Numbered from the stretch's first letter, positions 1-8,092 are shown. The stretch is DNA of 64,000 nucleotides from Phormidium tenue FACHB-1052 (GCF_014696675.1 NZ_JACJQN010000007.1:124001-188000); one strand, 5' to 3'. Notes: generated by a model not told the origin, from the letters alone. Numbers and translations are program-made.

Positions 1-1073
1 AGCTGCCGCTCTTCGCGACTCACGCCCACCAGCCGCCCAGGACGGTAGTCGTTGCCGCAGCAAAAAGCGCGATCGGGCTCGCTAGAGGTGCCCCAGTTGA
101 GTACGGCAACATCGCCGGGGACGACCTTTTTCTCATTGGTTTGCGACCTGAGCAGCCTGCGATAGCGAAAGATGCCAAAGTCGCTAAAGAAGCCCCACTT
201 TTGCCACTGATCGGGCTTAGCTTTAGTCCAAAAGTTGCTGGTAAATTCTTTGAGGCCAATCCAGCCCTCGGTTTCAAACCCGTCGGGCTTGCCGATGGGC
301 ACCCCCTTACCCCGCGCCGTGTGCTCGACCACCACATCGAAGGTGATCGACTGCTGGCATTGAGGCCGGGCATCTTCGGGCAAAATGGCCTCGCCGGTCT
401 CATGGCGGGCCTCCTGACCCACGCGGGAGGGGATGTTGCCGACCTCCAGCAGATCCCCCAGGTCGGTGGCTTCGACGGTGACTTTGGCATTGACGGTGAA
501 GGTGTGGCCCGCCTGGGTGTCGCGGCAGACAACGGCCTGCACGCGCGATCGCCCGTTCACCGTCTGCATCACCACCTGCACTGGCTCCGCAAACGGAATC
601 AGGGTGAGGCGACCATCGCGCAGATAGGGCAGCAGCGCCTCGTTCATGGCTGTCGCGGCCACCACTGGAGTGGTTGCCAGCGGGCTCACCCAGCCGCCAC
701 CGGGGTTGGCTACCTTTTGACCACCCACCGGTTGCAGCTCACGCTGGCGATCGCGAAAGGCCCGCTGCGCTTTAGAAATCGCAAATTCTTCGCCATCGAC
801 CGTGTAGAGCGTCGCCTTGGCCTGGAGCAGGTCACCGTCGTCGGAGGCGGGCAGCGCCTGGGCGGTAAATTGTCCCCCCACCACTTTGTGGGGCTGCACC
901 AGGCACACATCTAGATTGAGCCTTAAAGCGGTCAGCGTCGTGGTGTAGGCCGCCGTCGATCCACCGACCACGAGAATCGAGCAGGTCAGCGCTGCCCCGC
1001 TGGCTGGGCGAGTAAAAGCCCCCTCCGAAAAAACGCCATTTCGCTGGGTGATCGGGTTAGAGGCATTGGCCAT
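1..1073 (-). CDS. FAD-dependent oxidoreductase (PF12831-like), C-terminus beyond the window
   Basis: Reading the minus strand from the ATG at 1073 gives an open frame of 357 codons that runs off the left edge, so only the N-terminal part is present. Residues about 33-50 form a Rossmann-type FAD motif (ILVVGGSTAAYTTTL), followed by a CLVQPHKVVGGQFTAQALPA stretch typical of the FAD-dependent oxidoreductase family PF12831. A further conserved patch reads VTVEATDLGDLLEVGNIPSR. The substrate is not known from sequence. No strong ribosome site precedes the ATG, so the start is moderately certain. It is divergent from the secreted-protein gene at 1358. Confidence 0.85.
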   Translation of the reverse strand, partial: MANASNPITQRNGVFSEGAFTRPASGAALTCSILVVGGSTAAYTTTLTALRLNLDVCLVQPHKVVGGQFTAQALPASDDGDLLQAKATLYTVDGEEFAISKAQRAFRDRQRELQPVGGQKVANPGGGWVSPLATTPVVAATAMNEALLPYLRDGRLTLIPFAEPVQVVMQTVNGRSRVQAVVCRDTQAGHTFTVNAKVTVEATDLGDLLEVGNIPSRVGQEARHETGEAILPEDARPQCQQSITFDVVVEHTARGKGVPIGKPDGFETEGWIGLKEFTSNFWTKAKPDQWQKWGFFSDFGIFRYRRLLRSQTNEKKVVPGDVAVLNWGTSSEPDRAFCCGNDYRPGRLVGVSREERQ

Positions 1074-1357
1074 AGTGAGGGTAAGACTTTAGATTGCAAC
1101 GATTTTAGGCTAGGCGACCCGTGGTGCGCTAGAGCTGCCCACGGGCGACACGAAGATTTATGGCACGAATATTTTGTTGATAGAGCGTCAGTCAAAAGTA
1201 AGAGACAGGGTAGCTTCAATCTGTAACTAAATTGCTAAATCAGATCTACCCGCTGAGCGAGGTCTTGCTGCCCCTGCTGGCCCTATAACAAGACAAGCAC
1301 CAACACTTTACTCTTTACTAATTACTGGTGAGTGTGACTTTTCTCAGGAGACTTTTC
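1074..1357. other. Divergent intergenic region
   Basis: This 284-base gap separates the divergently transcribed flavoprotein gene and the small secreted-protein gene, so it should hold promoters for both. I see no clear consensus promoter, RNA or repeat in it. The only clear signal is the ribosome site AGGAG at 1346-1350 just before the ATG at 1358. Confidence 0.4.
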
Positions 1358-1759
1358 ATGACTGTTAATGCGATCGCGTCAAAACTTCAGCGCCTTCTGT
1401 GCGTTGGCCTCGCTACGCTGGTAATTGGCTCTGGCCTGTTGTTTGGCTTTAGTACCCCCGCCACCGCCCTGGGTAACGAAGCTGGAGATATTGTGCAAGG
1501 GCGGGCTGAGCGTGAACTTGACCGCATTACTAAGGACGGCGACACCGTCAATCAGGTCAAGCTCCGACTTCAAGAGGGTCTGGGTGGTGTGCCCGCTGAT
1601 GTAGACAAAGGCACCGATCGCGGCCTCAGCGATCGTGAGATCAACCGGGCCAAGCAGGGTCTTGATCGCAGCCAAAACGCTGTTGAAGATGCTGGCAACG
1701 CCGCTAAAGACTCCGCTGAGGGCGTTGTCGATTCTGTCAAAGGTTTCTTTAACCGGTAG
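1358..1759 (+). CDS. Small secreted protein, possibly low-temperature-induced-like
   Basis: The product is 133 residues. The N-terminus has a signal peptide: basic residues, a hydrophobic core (LLCVGLATLVIGSGLLFGF) and a likely cleavage after ATA-LG near residue 38. The mature part is hydrophilic, helical and rich in Asp, Arg and Lys, with no catalytic motif. Cyanobacteria have several small exported stress proteins of this kind (low-temperature-induced family). The resemblance here is one of general layout, so the name is tentative. The ATG at 1358 is chosen over an in-frame GTG at 1328 because AGGAG lies 7 bases before it. Its terminator has probably been pushed away by the insertion at 1795-2008. 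Confidence 0.7.
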   Translation: MTVNAIASKLQRLLCVGLATLVIGSGLLFGFSTPATALGNEAGDIVQGRAERELDRITKDGDTVNQVKLRLQEGLGGVPADVDKGTDRGLSDREINRAKQGLDRSQNAVEDAGNAAKDSAEGVVDSVKGFFNR

Positions 1760-1794
1760 GGCAGTTGCCTCGGCAAAATTGCTTTTAATTTTTC

Positions 1795-2008
1795 GTAATT
1801 GCTCAACTACCCCCTCCTCCCTGGAATCCCTTATTTGGTGTGCTTTTTAGATGATTGTCAATAAGCCATCTTATAGAGAATTTGAACGTAAAAATGCCTG
1901 AAACCCTCATTCTTTCGTTGAATCGCCTCTAACTAGGTGGATTTGCCCAGTCCCTGAATCCCTTGCCATTAATAGGTTTCAGATTTGTCTACCTAGTTGA
2001 GCAATTAC
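1795..2008. mobile_element. MITE-like element with IS66-like ends and 8-bp target duplication
   Basis: This 214-bp non-coding segment begins with GTAATTGCTCAACTA (1795-1809) and ends with the exact reverse complement TAGTTGAGCAATTAC (1994-2008). It is flanked on both sides by the 8-bp direct repeat AATTTTTC (1787-1794 and 2009-2016). Perfect terminal inverted repeats plus a perfect direct repeat are the signature of transposition. IS66-family elements characteristically start with GTAA and duplicate 8 bp, so mobilisation by an IS66-type transposase is a reasonable inference. No transposase is encoded. Internal pairings (AACTAGGT 1931-1938 with ACCTAGTT 1991-1998; CTGAAACC 1898-1905 with GGTTTCAG 1975-1982) suggest a structured interior. 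Confidence 0.75.
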
Positions 2009-2036
2009 AATTTTTCATTTTCGCTGATTTGCTTGT

Positions 2037-2066
2037 AGCAGCTTCAACTTTGAGGCTGCTTTTTTG
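2037..2066 (+). terminator. Intrinsic terminator, probably of the secreted-protein gene
   Basis: AGCAGC (2037-2042) pairs with GCTGCT (2055-2060) around a 12-base loop and is followed by a run of Ts. It lies 277 bases after the stop at 1759. Removing the 214-bp element and one copy of its 8-bp duplication would put it about 55 bases after the stop, the usual distance. Confidence 0.65.
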
Positions 2067-2135
2067 TCGTTTTTTATCACTACCCTCAACTCAACAGTGC
2101 TGTGTAACTACTGCCGATTCGAGAGCTAGTAATTA

Positions 2136-2280
2136 GGCGTTGCTGAATTGAGGAATGAATCTGCAAAAGCAACATACTTTTGTAGCCCCCTAAATCCCCC
2201 AATTCTGGGGGACTTTGAGATTCCGGCTCCCCCCAAAATTGGGGGGCGGGGGGGCAAATCATACCTGCGTTAAGCAACGC
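2136..2280 (+). mobile_element. MITE family GGCGTTGCT, copy 1
   Basis: This is a 145-bp element with imperfect terminal inverted repeats: GGCGTTGCTGAATTGAGG at the left, and at the right the reverse complement of GCGTTGCTTAACGCAGG. The interior holds two C-run/G-run hairpins of the form CCCCCAATT...GGGGG. The flanks AGTAATTA (2128-2135) and AGTAATTG (2282-2289) match at 7 of 8 positions, consistent with a decayed target duplication. It is very similar to the copies at 5921 and 38949 and has no coding capacity. Confidence 0.75.
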
Positions 2281-2433
2281 AAGTAATTGCCAGGTTAGTT
2301 CGAACAGACTGGATTGCTGCGATCGGCGATCGTCTATGCGCTGGCGGCCCCAGGTTTGCCAGCGCCAGCCCCGTAGTTCAAGTGATTTAGTTTTAGACTG
2401 GAAACAGTATTCTCTGGCCTTTTGCGGCATTTT

Positions 2434-3981
2434 ATGAGCCTGACTGAACAAATGCTCTCTGGCCTACCAGGCCATCCTTTAGCAGGGCTTCAGCGGGCTG
2501 ACGACCTGTGGCTGCGCTATCGCACCGGCAACCTACCCGAGCAGCAAGTAATTCACCCAACTGAAACACTGCTGGAATCGGTTGAGTGGGATGTCGTGAT
2601 TTGCGGCGGCACTCTGGGGGTGCTGGTGGGGGCGGGGCTGGCCCAGCGGGGTTGGCGAGTGGCGCTGCTCGAGCGCGGCCCGTTGCAGGGACGCGAGCAA
2701 GAGTGGAACATCTCTCGCCGCGAGTTGGCGGCCCTGACCGAATTGGGATTGCTGACCTTAGACGAACTAGATGCCGTCATCGCGTCGGAATACAACCCGG
2801 CCCGCATTCAGTTTGGCGATGGTGAACTGCTGTGGGTCGAGGACGTACTCAACGTCGGGGTTGATCCCAAAGGCTTGCTAGAGCGGCTCAAGGCCAAGTT
2901 TTTGGCCGCTGGGGGCAAGCTGTTTGAGCACACTGCCTTCGACTCTGCCCAGGTACACCCCAATGGCGTAGCGGTGACAGCCGGACAGCTATTCACCACT
3001 CGCCTGCTGATTGACGCGATGGGCCACTTTTCGCCCCTGGTGCAGCAGGCGCGGGGCAACGCCAAGCCCGATGCGGTGTGTCTGGTGGTGGGCACCTGCG
3101 CCCAGGGCTATGCCCAAAACGACACGGGGGATCTGATCGCGTCGTTTACGCCGCTGCGGCACCAGTGCCAATACTTTTGGGAGGCGTTCCCGGCTCGGGA
3201 TGGCCGCACGACCTATATGTTTACCTACACGGATGCCGACCCGCGGCGGCTGAGCCTGACAGATTTTTTTGAAGAGTACTGGACGCTGCTGCCGGACTAT
3301 CAGGGGGTGAGTCTGGCAGATCTACGGGTGCAGCGGGCGTTGTTTGGCTTCTTTCCCTGCTACCGCGATAGTCCGCTGCGATATCCGTGGGGGCGTACCC
3401 TGGCGGTGGGCGATAGCAGCGGCAGTCAGTCGCCCCTGAGCTTTGGCGGCTTTGGGGCGATGATTCGCCACTTGGAGCGGTTGGTGGCGGGCATTGATGA
3501 GGCCTTGGGGTGCGATCGCCTCGACTCCACCGCCCTAGGCGCGCTCCAGCCCTACCAGCCCAACCTGTCGGTCACCTGGCTCTTTCAAAAATCAATGAGC
3601 GTCGGGATGGATCAAACCCTCGCCGAGCAGCACATCAACCGCATGCTGACGGCGATCTTTGCCGCCATGGCTGGGCTGGGCGAGCCTACCCTCAAGCCCT
3701 TTTTGCAGGATGTAGTGCAGTTTCCGGCCTTGGCCAAGACTTTGGCAGTTACATCTCTCAAATATCCGGCGCTGGTGGCCAAGATTATTCCCCAGGTAGG
3801 TTTGGGGGCTTTGGTTAGCTGGCTGGGGCACTATAGCAATCTGGCTGGATACAGCGCGTTGGAACCCCTGGCCCGCGTCCTGAGTCCAGTAATTGAGTCA
3901 CTGCCACCGGTGCCGCGATACTATAGCCATCGGTGGCGCGATCGCCTGCTCTATGGCAGCGGAAAGGATTACGACGTTTAA
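2434..3981 (+). CDS. cruP: Lycopene cyclase paralogue CruP
   Basis: This 515-residue flavoprotein matches the CruA/CruP group of lycopene cyclase-like proteins. Motifs are the N-terminal FAD-binding segment WDVVICGGTLGVLVGAGLA (about residues 50-68), the acidic LLERGPLQGREQEWNISRREL segment that follows, DAMGHFSPLVQQAR, and the family signature VGDSSGSQSPLSFGGFGAMIRHL near residue 330. CruP is a CruA paralogue retained in oxygenic phototrophs and linked to carotenoid/epoxide homeostasis rather than being the main cyclase. The ATG at 2434 is chosen over the in-frame TTG at 2422 by codon preference. The stop TAA is immediately followed by the ATG of the next gene, so the two are probably co-transcribed. 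Confidence 0.9.
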   Translation: MSLTEQMLSGLPGHPLAGLQRADDLWLRYRTGNLPEQQVIHPTETLLESVEWDVVICGGTLGVLVGAGLAQRGWRVALLERGPLQGREQEWNISRRELAALTELGLLTLDELDAVIASEYNPARIQFGDGELLWVEDVLNVGVDPKGLLERLKAKFLAAGGKLFEHTAFDSAQVHPNGVAVTAGQLFTTRLLIDAMGHFSPLVQQARGNAKPDAVCLVVGTCAQGYAQNDTGDLIASFTPLRHQCQYFWEAFPARDGRTTYMFTYTDADPRRLSLTDFFEEYWTLLPDYQGVSLADLRVQRALFGFFPCYRDSPLRYPWGRTLAVGDSSGSQSPLSFGGFGAMIRHLERLVAGIDEALGCDRLDSTALGALQPYQPNLSVTWLFQKSMSVGMDQTLAEQHINRMLTAIFAAMAGLGEPTLKPFLQDVVQFPALAKTLAVTSLKYPALVAKIIPQVGLGALVSWLGHYSNLAGYSALEPLARVLSPVIESLPPVPRYYSHRWRDRLLYGSGKDYDV

Positions 3982-4818
3982 ATGACCTATTCTGCATTGC
4001 CCCGCGAGCGCCTCTATCAAGAACTGCAACGGCCCACAGCTCAGGTGAGCCTGGCCCGAGCGGCGCTATACATTGCCCAAGAAGAGTATCCCCGTCTGGT
4101 GGTGAACGACTACCTGGCGATGCTCGATCGCATGGCTGAAACTCTGCAACAGCGATTGCCGGAGGATCGCTACCCCCTCAAAGTGATTCAGGCGATCAAC
4201 GACTATCTGTTTGGCGATCTCAACTTCAGCGGCAACAGCGTTGACTACTACGACCCACGCAACAGCTTTTTCAATGACGTGCTTGAGCGCCGGGTAGGCA
4301 TCCCGATCACGCTGTCGCTGGTGTATTTGGAACTCGCCGATCGCATTGGTTTCCCCATGGCGGGGGTCAGCATGCCGGGGCATTTCTTGATTCGCCCCAC
4401 AGTCCAAGAAATGGACATTTTTGTGGACCCGTTCAATCGGGGCGAAATTATGTTTGAGCAAGACTGCCGCGAGCGGCTCAAGCAGATGTTTGGCGACCCC
4501 GCCCAGCTAGAGCCCCAGCAACTGCTCCCGATTACCCCGGCCACCTTTTTGGTGCGCATGCTGACTAACCTGAAACTGATCTATCTGCAAAATAGAGATG
4601 TGCCCAAGGTGCTAGATGCCATCAACCGGATTTTGCTAATTGCCCCTGAGGCCGTGGGTGAATGGCGCGATCGCGGCCTGATCCACTATCAGCAGGGGAT
4701 GCTCGATCAGGCTCGGCTCGACCTAGAGCGCTACCTCCACCAGCACCCCAACGCTGGCGATGCCTTTGAGATTCGCCGGGTGATTGAGCAAATCGAGCGC
4801 GTGCAAGACGAACCATGA
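3982..4818 (+). CDS. SirB1-family transglutaminase-like/TPR protein
   Basis: The product is 278 residues. The N-terminal two thirds match the SirB1 N-terminal transglutaminase-like domain (PF13369), with the conserved blocks YYDPRNSFFNDVLERRVGIP, GVSMPGHFLIRP and IFVDPFNRGE. The C-terminal part (about 185-270) is a tetratricopeptide region. The catalytic Cys of true transglutaminases is not obvious, as is usual in this family, and its biochemical role is unknown. It starts right after the cruP stop and overlaps the sdhC start by ATGA, so cruP, this gene and sdhC form one translationally coupled unit. Confidence 0.88.
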   Translation: MTYSALPRERLYQELQRPTAQVSLARAALYIAQEEYPRLVVNDYLAMLDRMAETLQQRLPEDRYPLKVIQAINDYLFGDLNFSGNSVDYYDPRNSFFNDVLERRVGIPITLSLVYLELADRIGFPMAGVSMPGHFLIRPTVQEMDIFVDPFNRGEIMFEQDCRERLKQMFGDPAQLEPQQLLPITPATFLVRMLTNLKLIYLQNRDVPKVLDAINRILLIAPEAVGEWRDRGLIHYQQGMLDQARLDLERYLHQHPNAGDAFEIRRVIEQIERVQDEP

Positions 4819-5549
4819 CCAACACCCTCAAAGCCCCCCAACAAAAGCCTGAACGGCCTGCCACTGGGGCCTCGCCCCTGCTGAGGTTCTATCGCTCGTC
4901 AATCGGCAAAAAGCTGATCACTGGGTTCACCGGGCTGGCGCTAGTCACCTTTGTGCTGGTGCACATGGCCGGCAATCTGCTGCTGTTTGTCGGTCGCGAT
5001 GCCTACAATGCCTACGCCCTGCTGGTGAGCAACTTTCATGTTGTCTACTACGCGTTTGAGCTGGCGCTGACGGCGATCGTGGTGCTCCACGCTTGGGTTG
5101 GCATCGAGATTTTTTGGCGGCGGCGGCAGGCGCGGCCCGAGGGCTACAGCACCTACCAGTCGGCGGGCGGCAATAGCTATCAAACGCTCAGCTCGCGCAC
5201 CATGATTGTCACCGGCTCGGTGCTGGCGGTGTTTTGGGTCACCCACCTGATGACGTTTCGCTTTGGCACCCACTACACCACCGAGCTAGGCGGCGACACC
5301 GTGCGCGACCTGGCTCGGCTGGTGATTGAGAAGTTTCAGACGTTGCCCTATGTTTTGGGCTACACGGTCATTTTGGTGCTGCTGGCCTCGCACCTGCGCC
5401 ACGGGTTTTGGAGCGCGCTGCAATCGATGGGGCTATTAGATCGAGGGATTCGGCCTTTGGCCTATGGAACGAGTGCGGTGGTTGGCGTTGGCATTGCAGC
5501 AGGGTTTTTGCTGCTGCCCTGGGCGATCTATTTGGGTTGGGTGAGCTAA
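4815..5549 (+). CDS. sdhC: Succinate dehydrogenase cytochrome b subunit (SdhC, b558 type)
   Basis: This 244-residue membrane protein has five hydrophobic segments and matches the cytochrome b558 subunit of the three-subunit SdhABC/FrdABC enzymes found in Bacteroidetes and others. Candidate haem-ligand histidines within membrane helices are His50 (LVHMAGN), His92 (LHAWVG), His144 (VTHLMTF) and His193/His196 (SHLRHGFW). It anchors the flavoprotein/iron-sulphur part and passes electrons to quinone. The matching flavoprotein gene sdhA is 3 kb downstream on the same strand; no iron-sulphur subunit gene (sdhB) is in the window. The start overlaps the previous stop as ATGA. Confidence 0.9.
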   Translation: MTNTLKAPQQKPERPATGASPLLRFYRSSIGKKLITGFTGLALVTFVLVHMAGNLLLFVGRDAYNAYALLVSNFHVVYYAFELALTAIVVLHAWVGIEIFWRRRQARPEGYSTYQSAGGNSYQTLSSRTMIVTGSVLAVFWVTHLMTFRFGTHYTTELGGDTVRDLARLVIEKFQTLPYVLGYTVILVLLASHLRHGFWSALQSMGLLDRGIRPLAYGTSAVVGVGIAAGFLLLPWAIYLGWVS

Positions 5550-5566
5550 GCCTGAACTATAGACTC

Positions 5567-5603
5567 GCTTCGCCAATGCGCAGCCTCTCCAGCAGAGAAT
5601 CGC
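5567..5603. repeat. Dispersed small palindrome (GCGATTCTC...GAGAGGCT family)
   Basis: Read on the minus strand it begins GCGATTCTC, a 5-base spacer, then GAGAGGCTGCGC. The same arrangement recurs at 51669-51702 and, more degenerate, at 8231-8258. Such short mobile palindromes are common in filamentous cyanobacteria. It lies just after the sdhC stop. Confidence 0.55.
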
Positions 5604-5608
5604 TCGTA

Positions 5609-5797
5609 CTTGCTTCGCGCTAGCCTGTGCTTGCTTCGCGTTGACCCGTACTTGCTTCGCGTTGACCCGTACTTGCTTCGCACTGGACTGCACTTGCTTC
5701 GCACTAGCCTGTACTTGCTTTGCGCTGGTCTGTACTTGCTTCGCGTTGGCCCGTACTTGCTTCGCGCTGACCTGTACTTGCTTATCACCAAGCTGTG
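5609..5797. repeat. 21-bp tandem repeat array, eight full units plus a degenerate one
   Basis: Units begin CTTGCTTCGCG and recur exactly every 21 bp at 5609, 5630, 5651, 5672, 5693, 5714, 5735 and 5756, with a degenerate unit from 5777 (CTTGCTTATCACC). Units 2 and 3 are identical; the others differ mainly at four to six positions. Because 21 is divisible by three, several frames remain open as heptapeptide repeats. None has a convincing start or a known homologue, so I treat the array as non-coding. It follows the sdhC stop by 60 bases. Confidence 0.8.
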
Positions 5798-5873
5798 ATT
5801 ACTTGTTACCAAGCTGTGATTCCTGGTGCCCAGACTCTGCCTGAGCATCAATCTAGTGGGGTACGACCAGTAG

Positions 5874-5890
5874 GGTGGGCACCGCCCACC
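5874..5890. repeat. GGTGGGC-ACC-GCCCACC palindrome
   Basis: This is a 17-bp hairpin with a 7-bp perfect stem. A close relative, GGTGGGCATTGCCCACC, lies at 6113-6129. Both belong to a short dispersed palindrome type seen repeatedly in cyanobacterial spacers. Confidence 0.55.
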
Positions 5891-5920
5891 TTCCAACGCC
5901 CTCTCTCACCAGGGATTTTG

Positions 5921-6068
5921 GGCGTTGCTGAATCGAGGAATGAACCGGCAAAACCTTTAGACGCTGCATGCCCCCCTAAATCCCCCAATTTTGGGGGACT
6001 TTGAGACTCTGGCTCCCCCCAGAATTGGGGGGCTGGGGTGGCAAATCATACTTGCGTTAAGCAACGCC
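5921..6068 (+). mobile_element. MITE family GGCGTTGCT, copy 2
   Basis: This 148-bp element has ends GGCGTTGCT and AGCAACGCC and the same interior as the copy at 2136, with C-run/G-run hairpins. The flanking 8-mers GGATTTTG (5913-5920) and GGATCTTG (6069-6076) match at 7 of 8 positions. It is not coding. Confidence 0.75.
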
Positions 6069-6112
6069 GGATCTTGATAGCAAGGGTTTGATAGTGAGTG
6101 AATGTGTTGGGT

Positions 6113-6129
6113 GGTGGGCATTGCCCACC
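6113..6129. repeat. GGTGGGCATTGCCCACC palindrome
   Basis: This perfect 8-bp stem with a 1-base centre is the second copy of the palindrome type at 5874. Confidence 0.5.
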
Positions 6130-6226
6130 CTAACCCACTGTGCCAGTTTGCGATTAGCAACCGGGTGTCTGCCGCTTGTAGCCAGACTGGGCAAAAACAG
6201 CAGACACCCGAGTTCGCCGACAGAAA

Positions 6227-6475
6227 CTACTCAATCAGCAAAATCTTGGTCAGTATCACCATCCACTGGTTGGGTTGGTCGGTGGGCAGCGGGTCGCTCC
6301 AGTCGTTGGGGTCAGCGTAGCCGTAGGCGTGGAGGATTTTGATGGTGCGGTCTATGGCGGCCCGGCTGCCGTAGAGCATATGGCGCACCTTCTCAGGACG
6401 GGGATGTGATTTAGCAGGCTGGGCAGGCGGAAGATTTGACGCACCAGAGGCGTCAGGGTCGAGATATTCAAACAT
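6227..6475 (-). CDS. Small conserved cyanobacterial protein of unknown function
   Basis: The product has 82 residues starting MFEYLDPDASG. The C-terminal half (VRHMLYGSRAAIDRTIKILHAYGYADPNDWSDPLPT, here split for reading at residues about 29-64) is typical of a small conserved cyanobacterial protein family without assigned function. The start at 6475 is preferred over an upstream in-frame codon at 6529 because GGAGA lies 8 bases before it on the minus strand. It is convergent with sdhC and isolated. No catalytic motif is visible. Confidence 0.65.
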   Translation of the reverse strand: MFEYLDPDASGASNLPPAQPAKSHPRPEKVRHMLYGSRAAIDRTIKILHAYGYADPNDWSDPLPTDQPNQWMVILTKILLIE

Positions 6476-7044
6476 CGGTTCTGTCTCCAGTTTTGGTGTA
6501 GGAAGACAAAACGCGAAAACCCCAGCCACCCGCAGTTGAAGTGCAAACTGAGGGGGCTAGGGTACGATGAGCCTAGCCTCGCAATCTGCTGTCTAGATTT
6601 GCGGGGTTAGCTGTCTGTTGGTGGTTCCAGCACCAACCGGCAGCGCCAAGATTTTCGAGTTCTGTGTGGTCACCGTTCTGCGCAAACGGCTTAATGGATG
6701 AGTGTACTAGTGCGATCGCTCCCCGTCAACCGTATAGAAGCAGGGGAATATTGAAGACTCTTTCAAGGTATCTGCAACACCATAATTTGTGAGATAGCCC
6801 GAGGAAAATCTGCACAACATCCCAACTTAACTAGATAGACTAATACGTCTTCTGCATAGTTCCTCAATAGGAAGCGACAGTTGACTCGAGATCTGGCTAA
6901 TCACTCTGACAAGAGGTGTTATGCAGCGTACAGAAAGAGAGCAGGCTAAACAATATTAATTTGATATAGTTAATTTAGCAGCAAAATTCCCTAAGCGCTA
7001 AACTAGTATGGTTCAAGGCTTAACCTAGCGGATTTACTAAAGGC
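6476..7044. other. Gap with small hairpins, no gene recognised
   Basis: This 569-base region gets progressively AT-richer towards 7000. It contains two small inverted repeats, GGCTAGG (6555-6561) with CCTAGCC (6572-6578), and TTGGTG/CACCAA near 6620-6640. I recognise no RNA gene or reading frame. The change in base composition marks the entry into the accessory cassette at 7045-8092. Confidence 0.4.
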
Positions 7045-7533
7045 ATGGGTGGTGGTTTTCTCTATACAGCGAGAGATATTTCAGCAGTTGCGAAATCTGT
7101 GGCAAGTGTTTCAGACACTTTGCAGGCACTGGAGCCTGAACGTCGAGAAAGAGTTGCTGCATACCTTAGTGAGATAGGCACAACACTTACACAAGTTTCT
7201 AGTGCTTTGCGTAGAGGTGACACTCTCAATGAATTGCAAGGTGCAATGCAAATACACGTATTGATGTTCGCAGAGATTGTTGCTGGCATTGTTGAGCCAA
7301 GTTTAATTGAAAAGCTTCAATCAATACTTGGAGAAAGTTGGACATACGAAAGCTTAGAATTACAAATCTATGACAAAGACTATCCTTACCTTACAGGCAG
7401 TGAGCAAGATGATTTTCCAGAACATGACCATCTTATGCCTAAGGATGGACTAACTGAATATCGTTTAGGGAAGCTGGATGAAGCTGCTGGAATGTTCAAA
7501 GCCCTTGCAGCAGCGCTTCGAGCGCGAGGTTGA
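7045..7533 (+). CDS. Unknown protein of an AT-rich cassette, first gene
   Basis: The product has 162 residues and is soluble. The N-terminal half is an amphipathic, probably helical region (SAVAKSVASVSDTLQALEPE...). The C-terminal half is acidic and ends with LDEAAGMFKALAAALRARG. I do not recognise the family. Base composition and codon use are clearly AT-richer than the sdh genes on either side, which suggests acquisition. It lies 25 bases before a membrane-protein gene on the same strand, so the two are probably one operon. The ATG has only a weak AAAGG immediately before it, so the start is uncertain. Confidence 0.6.
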   Translation: MGGGFLYTARDISAVAKSVASVSDTLQALEPERRERVAAYLSEIGTTLTQVSSALRRGDTLNELQGAMQIHVLMFAEIVAGIVEPSLIEKLQSILGESWTYESLELQIYDKDYPYLTGSEQDDFPEHDHLMPKDGLTEYRLGKLDEAAGMFKALAAALRARG

Positions 7534-7558
7534 CTTGAGATAACTGAAGAGAGAATAC

Positions 7559-8092
7559 ATGAATTCAAACTCTGCACTCAAAGACTATATTCCACTTTTT
7601 CAAACGCTTATCGGCGGTCTACTCACATTCATTGGTGGGTTACTTGGCAGTGTCCTTATTCAACAAAGACAAAGACATCTTGAAAGAAAAAGTTTAGCTT
7701 CTGCCTTCCACGGAGAAATACAGGCACTAATAGGAATAGTCCAGAAGCGGCAGTATATCCAGGGAATTAAGAATGCAATTAACGACCTGAAGTCAGGCAA
7801 AAGAATTACGTATCAAATGCGAGTAACACGAAAGTATTTCAATGTCTATGACGAGAACTTAGATAAGATTGGCATACTACCTTGCCCCTTGCCTGAAATG
7901 ATTGTTGAGCTTTACACAATCATGACAGCAGTTCTAGAAGATTTAGACGTAATTAATGAATCAGAATTCTACGATGCAGACCCAGAAGTAGTTATCTCAC
8001 ATTTGTCAGAACTGAAGTCTTTATTTGAGTATGCTATCGAATCTGGGATGAAAATTAGTCAAAAAATAAAAAGCATGAAATTATTAGCATGA
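7559..8092 (+). CDS. Unknown membrane-anchored protein, second gene of the AT-rich cassette
   Basis: The product has 177 residues: one N-terminal transmembrane segment (about 12-32, LFQTLIGGLLTFIGGLLGSVL), then a basic, charged helical region (QQRQRHLERK) and a soluble domain. This layout is common to small membrane proteins of unknown function. I recognise no enzyme motif. A GAAGAGAGA ribosome site precedes the ATG. Together with the preceding gene it forms a two-gene, AT-rich cassette lying between sdhC and sdhA. Its function, possibly in defence or stress, cannot be assigned from sequence. Confidence 0.6.
   Translation: MNSNSALKDYIPLFQTLIGGLLTFIGGLLGSVLIQQRQRHLERKSLASAFHGEIQALIGIVQKRQYIQGIKNAINDLKSGKRITYQMRVTRKYFNVYDENLDKIGILPCPLPEMIVELYTIMTAVLEDLDVINESEFYDADPEVVISHLSELKSLFEYAIESGMKISQKIKSMKLLA

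Noticed and set aside
141-914. Long plus-strand open frame opposite the first gene
   Set aside because: It is a shadow of the GC-rich flavoprotein gene on the minus strand, which has clear FAD motifs.
1898-1998. Pseudoknot-forming riboswitch from crossing 8-bp pairings
   Set aside because: The pairings lie inside an element with terminal inverted repeats and target duplication, so a MITE explains them better; no known riboswitch motif matches.
5546-5896. Open frames with heptapeptide repeats on both strands across the 21-bp array
   Set aside because: They arise because the repeat unit is divisible by three; no ribosome site, no homologue, and the frames overlap on both strands.
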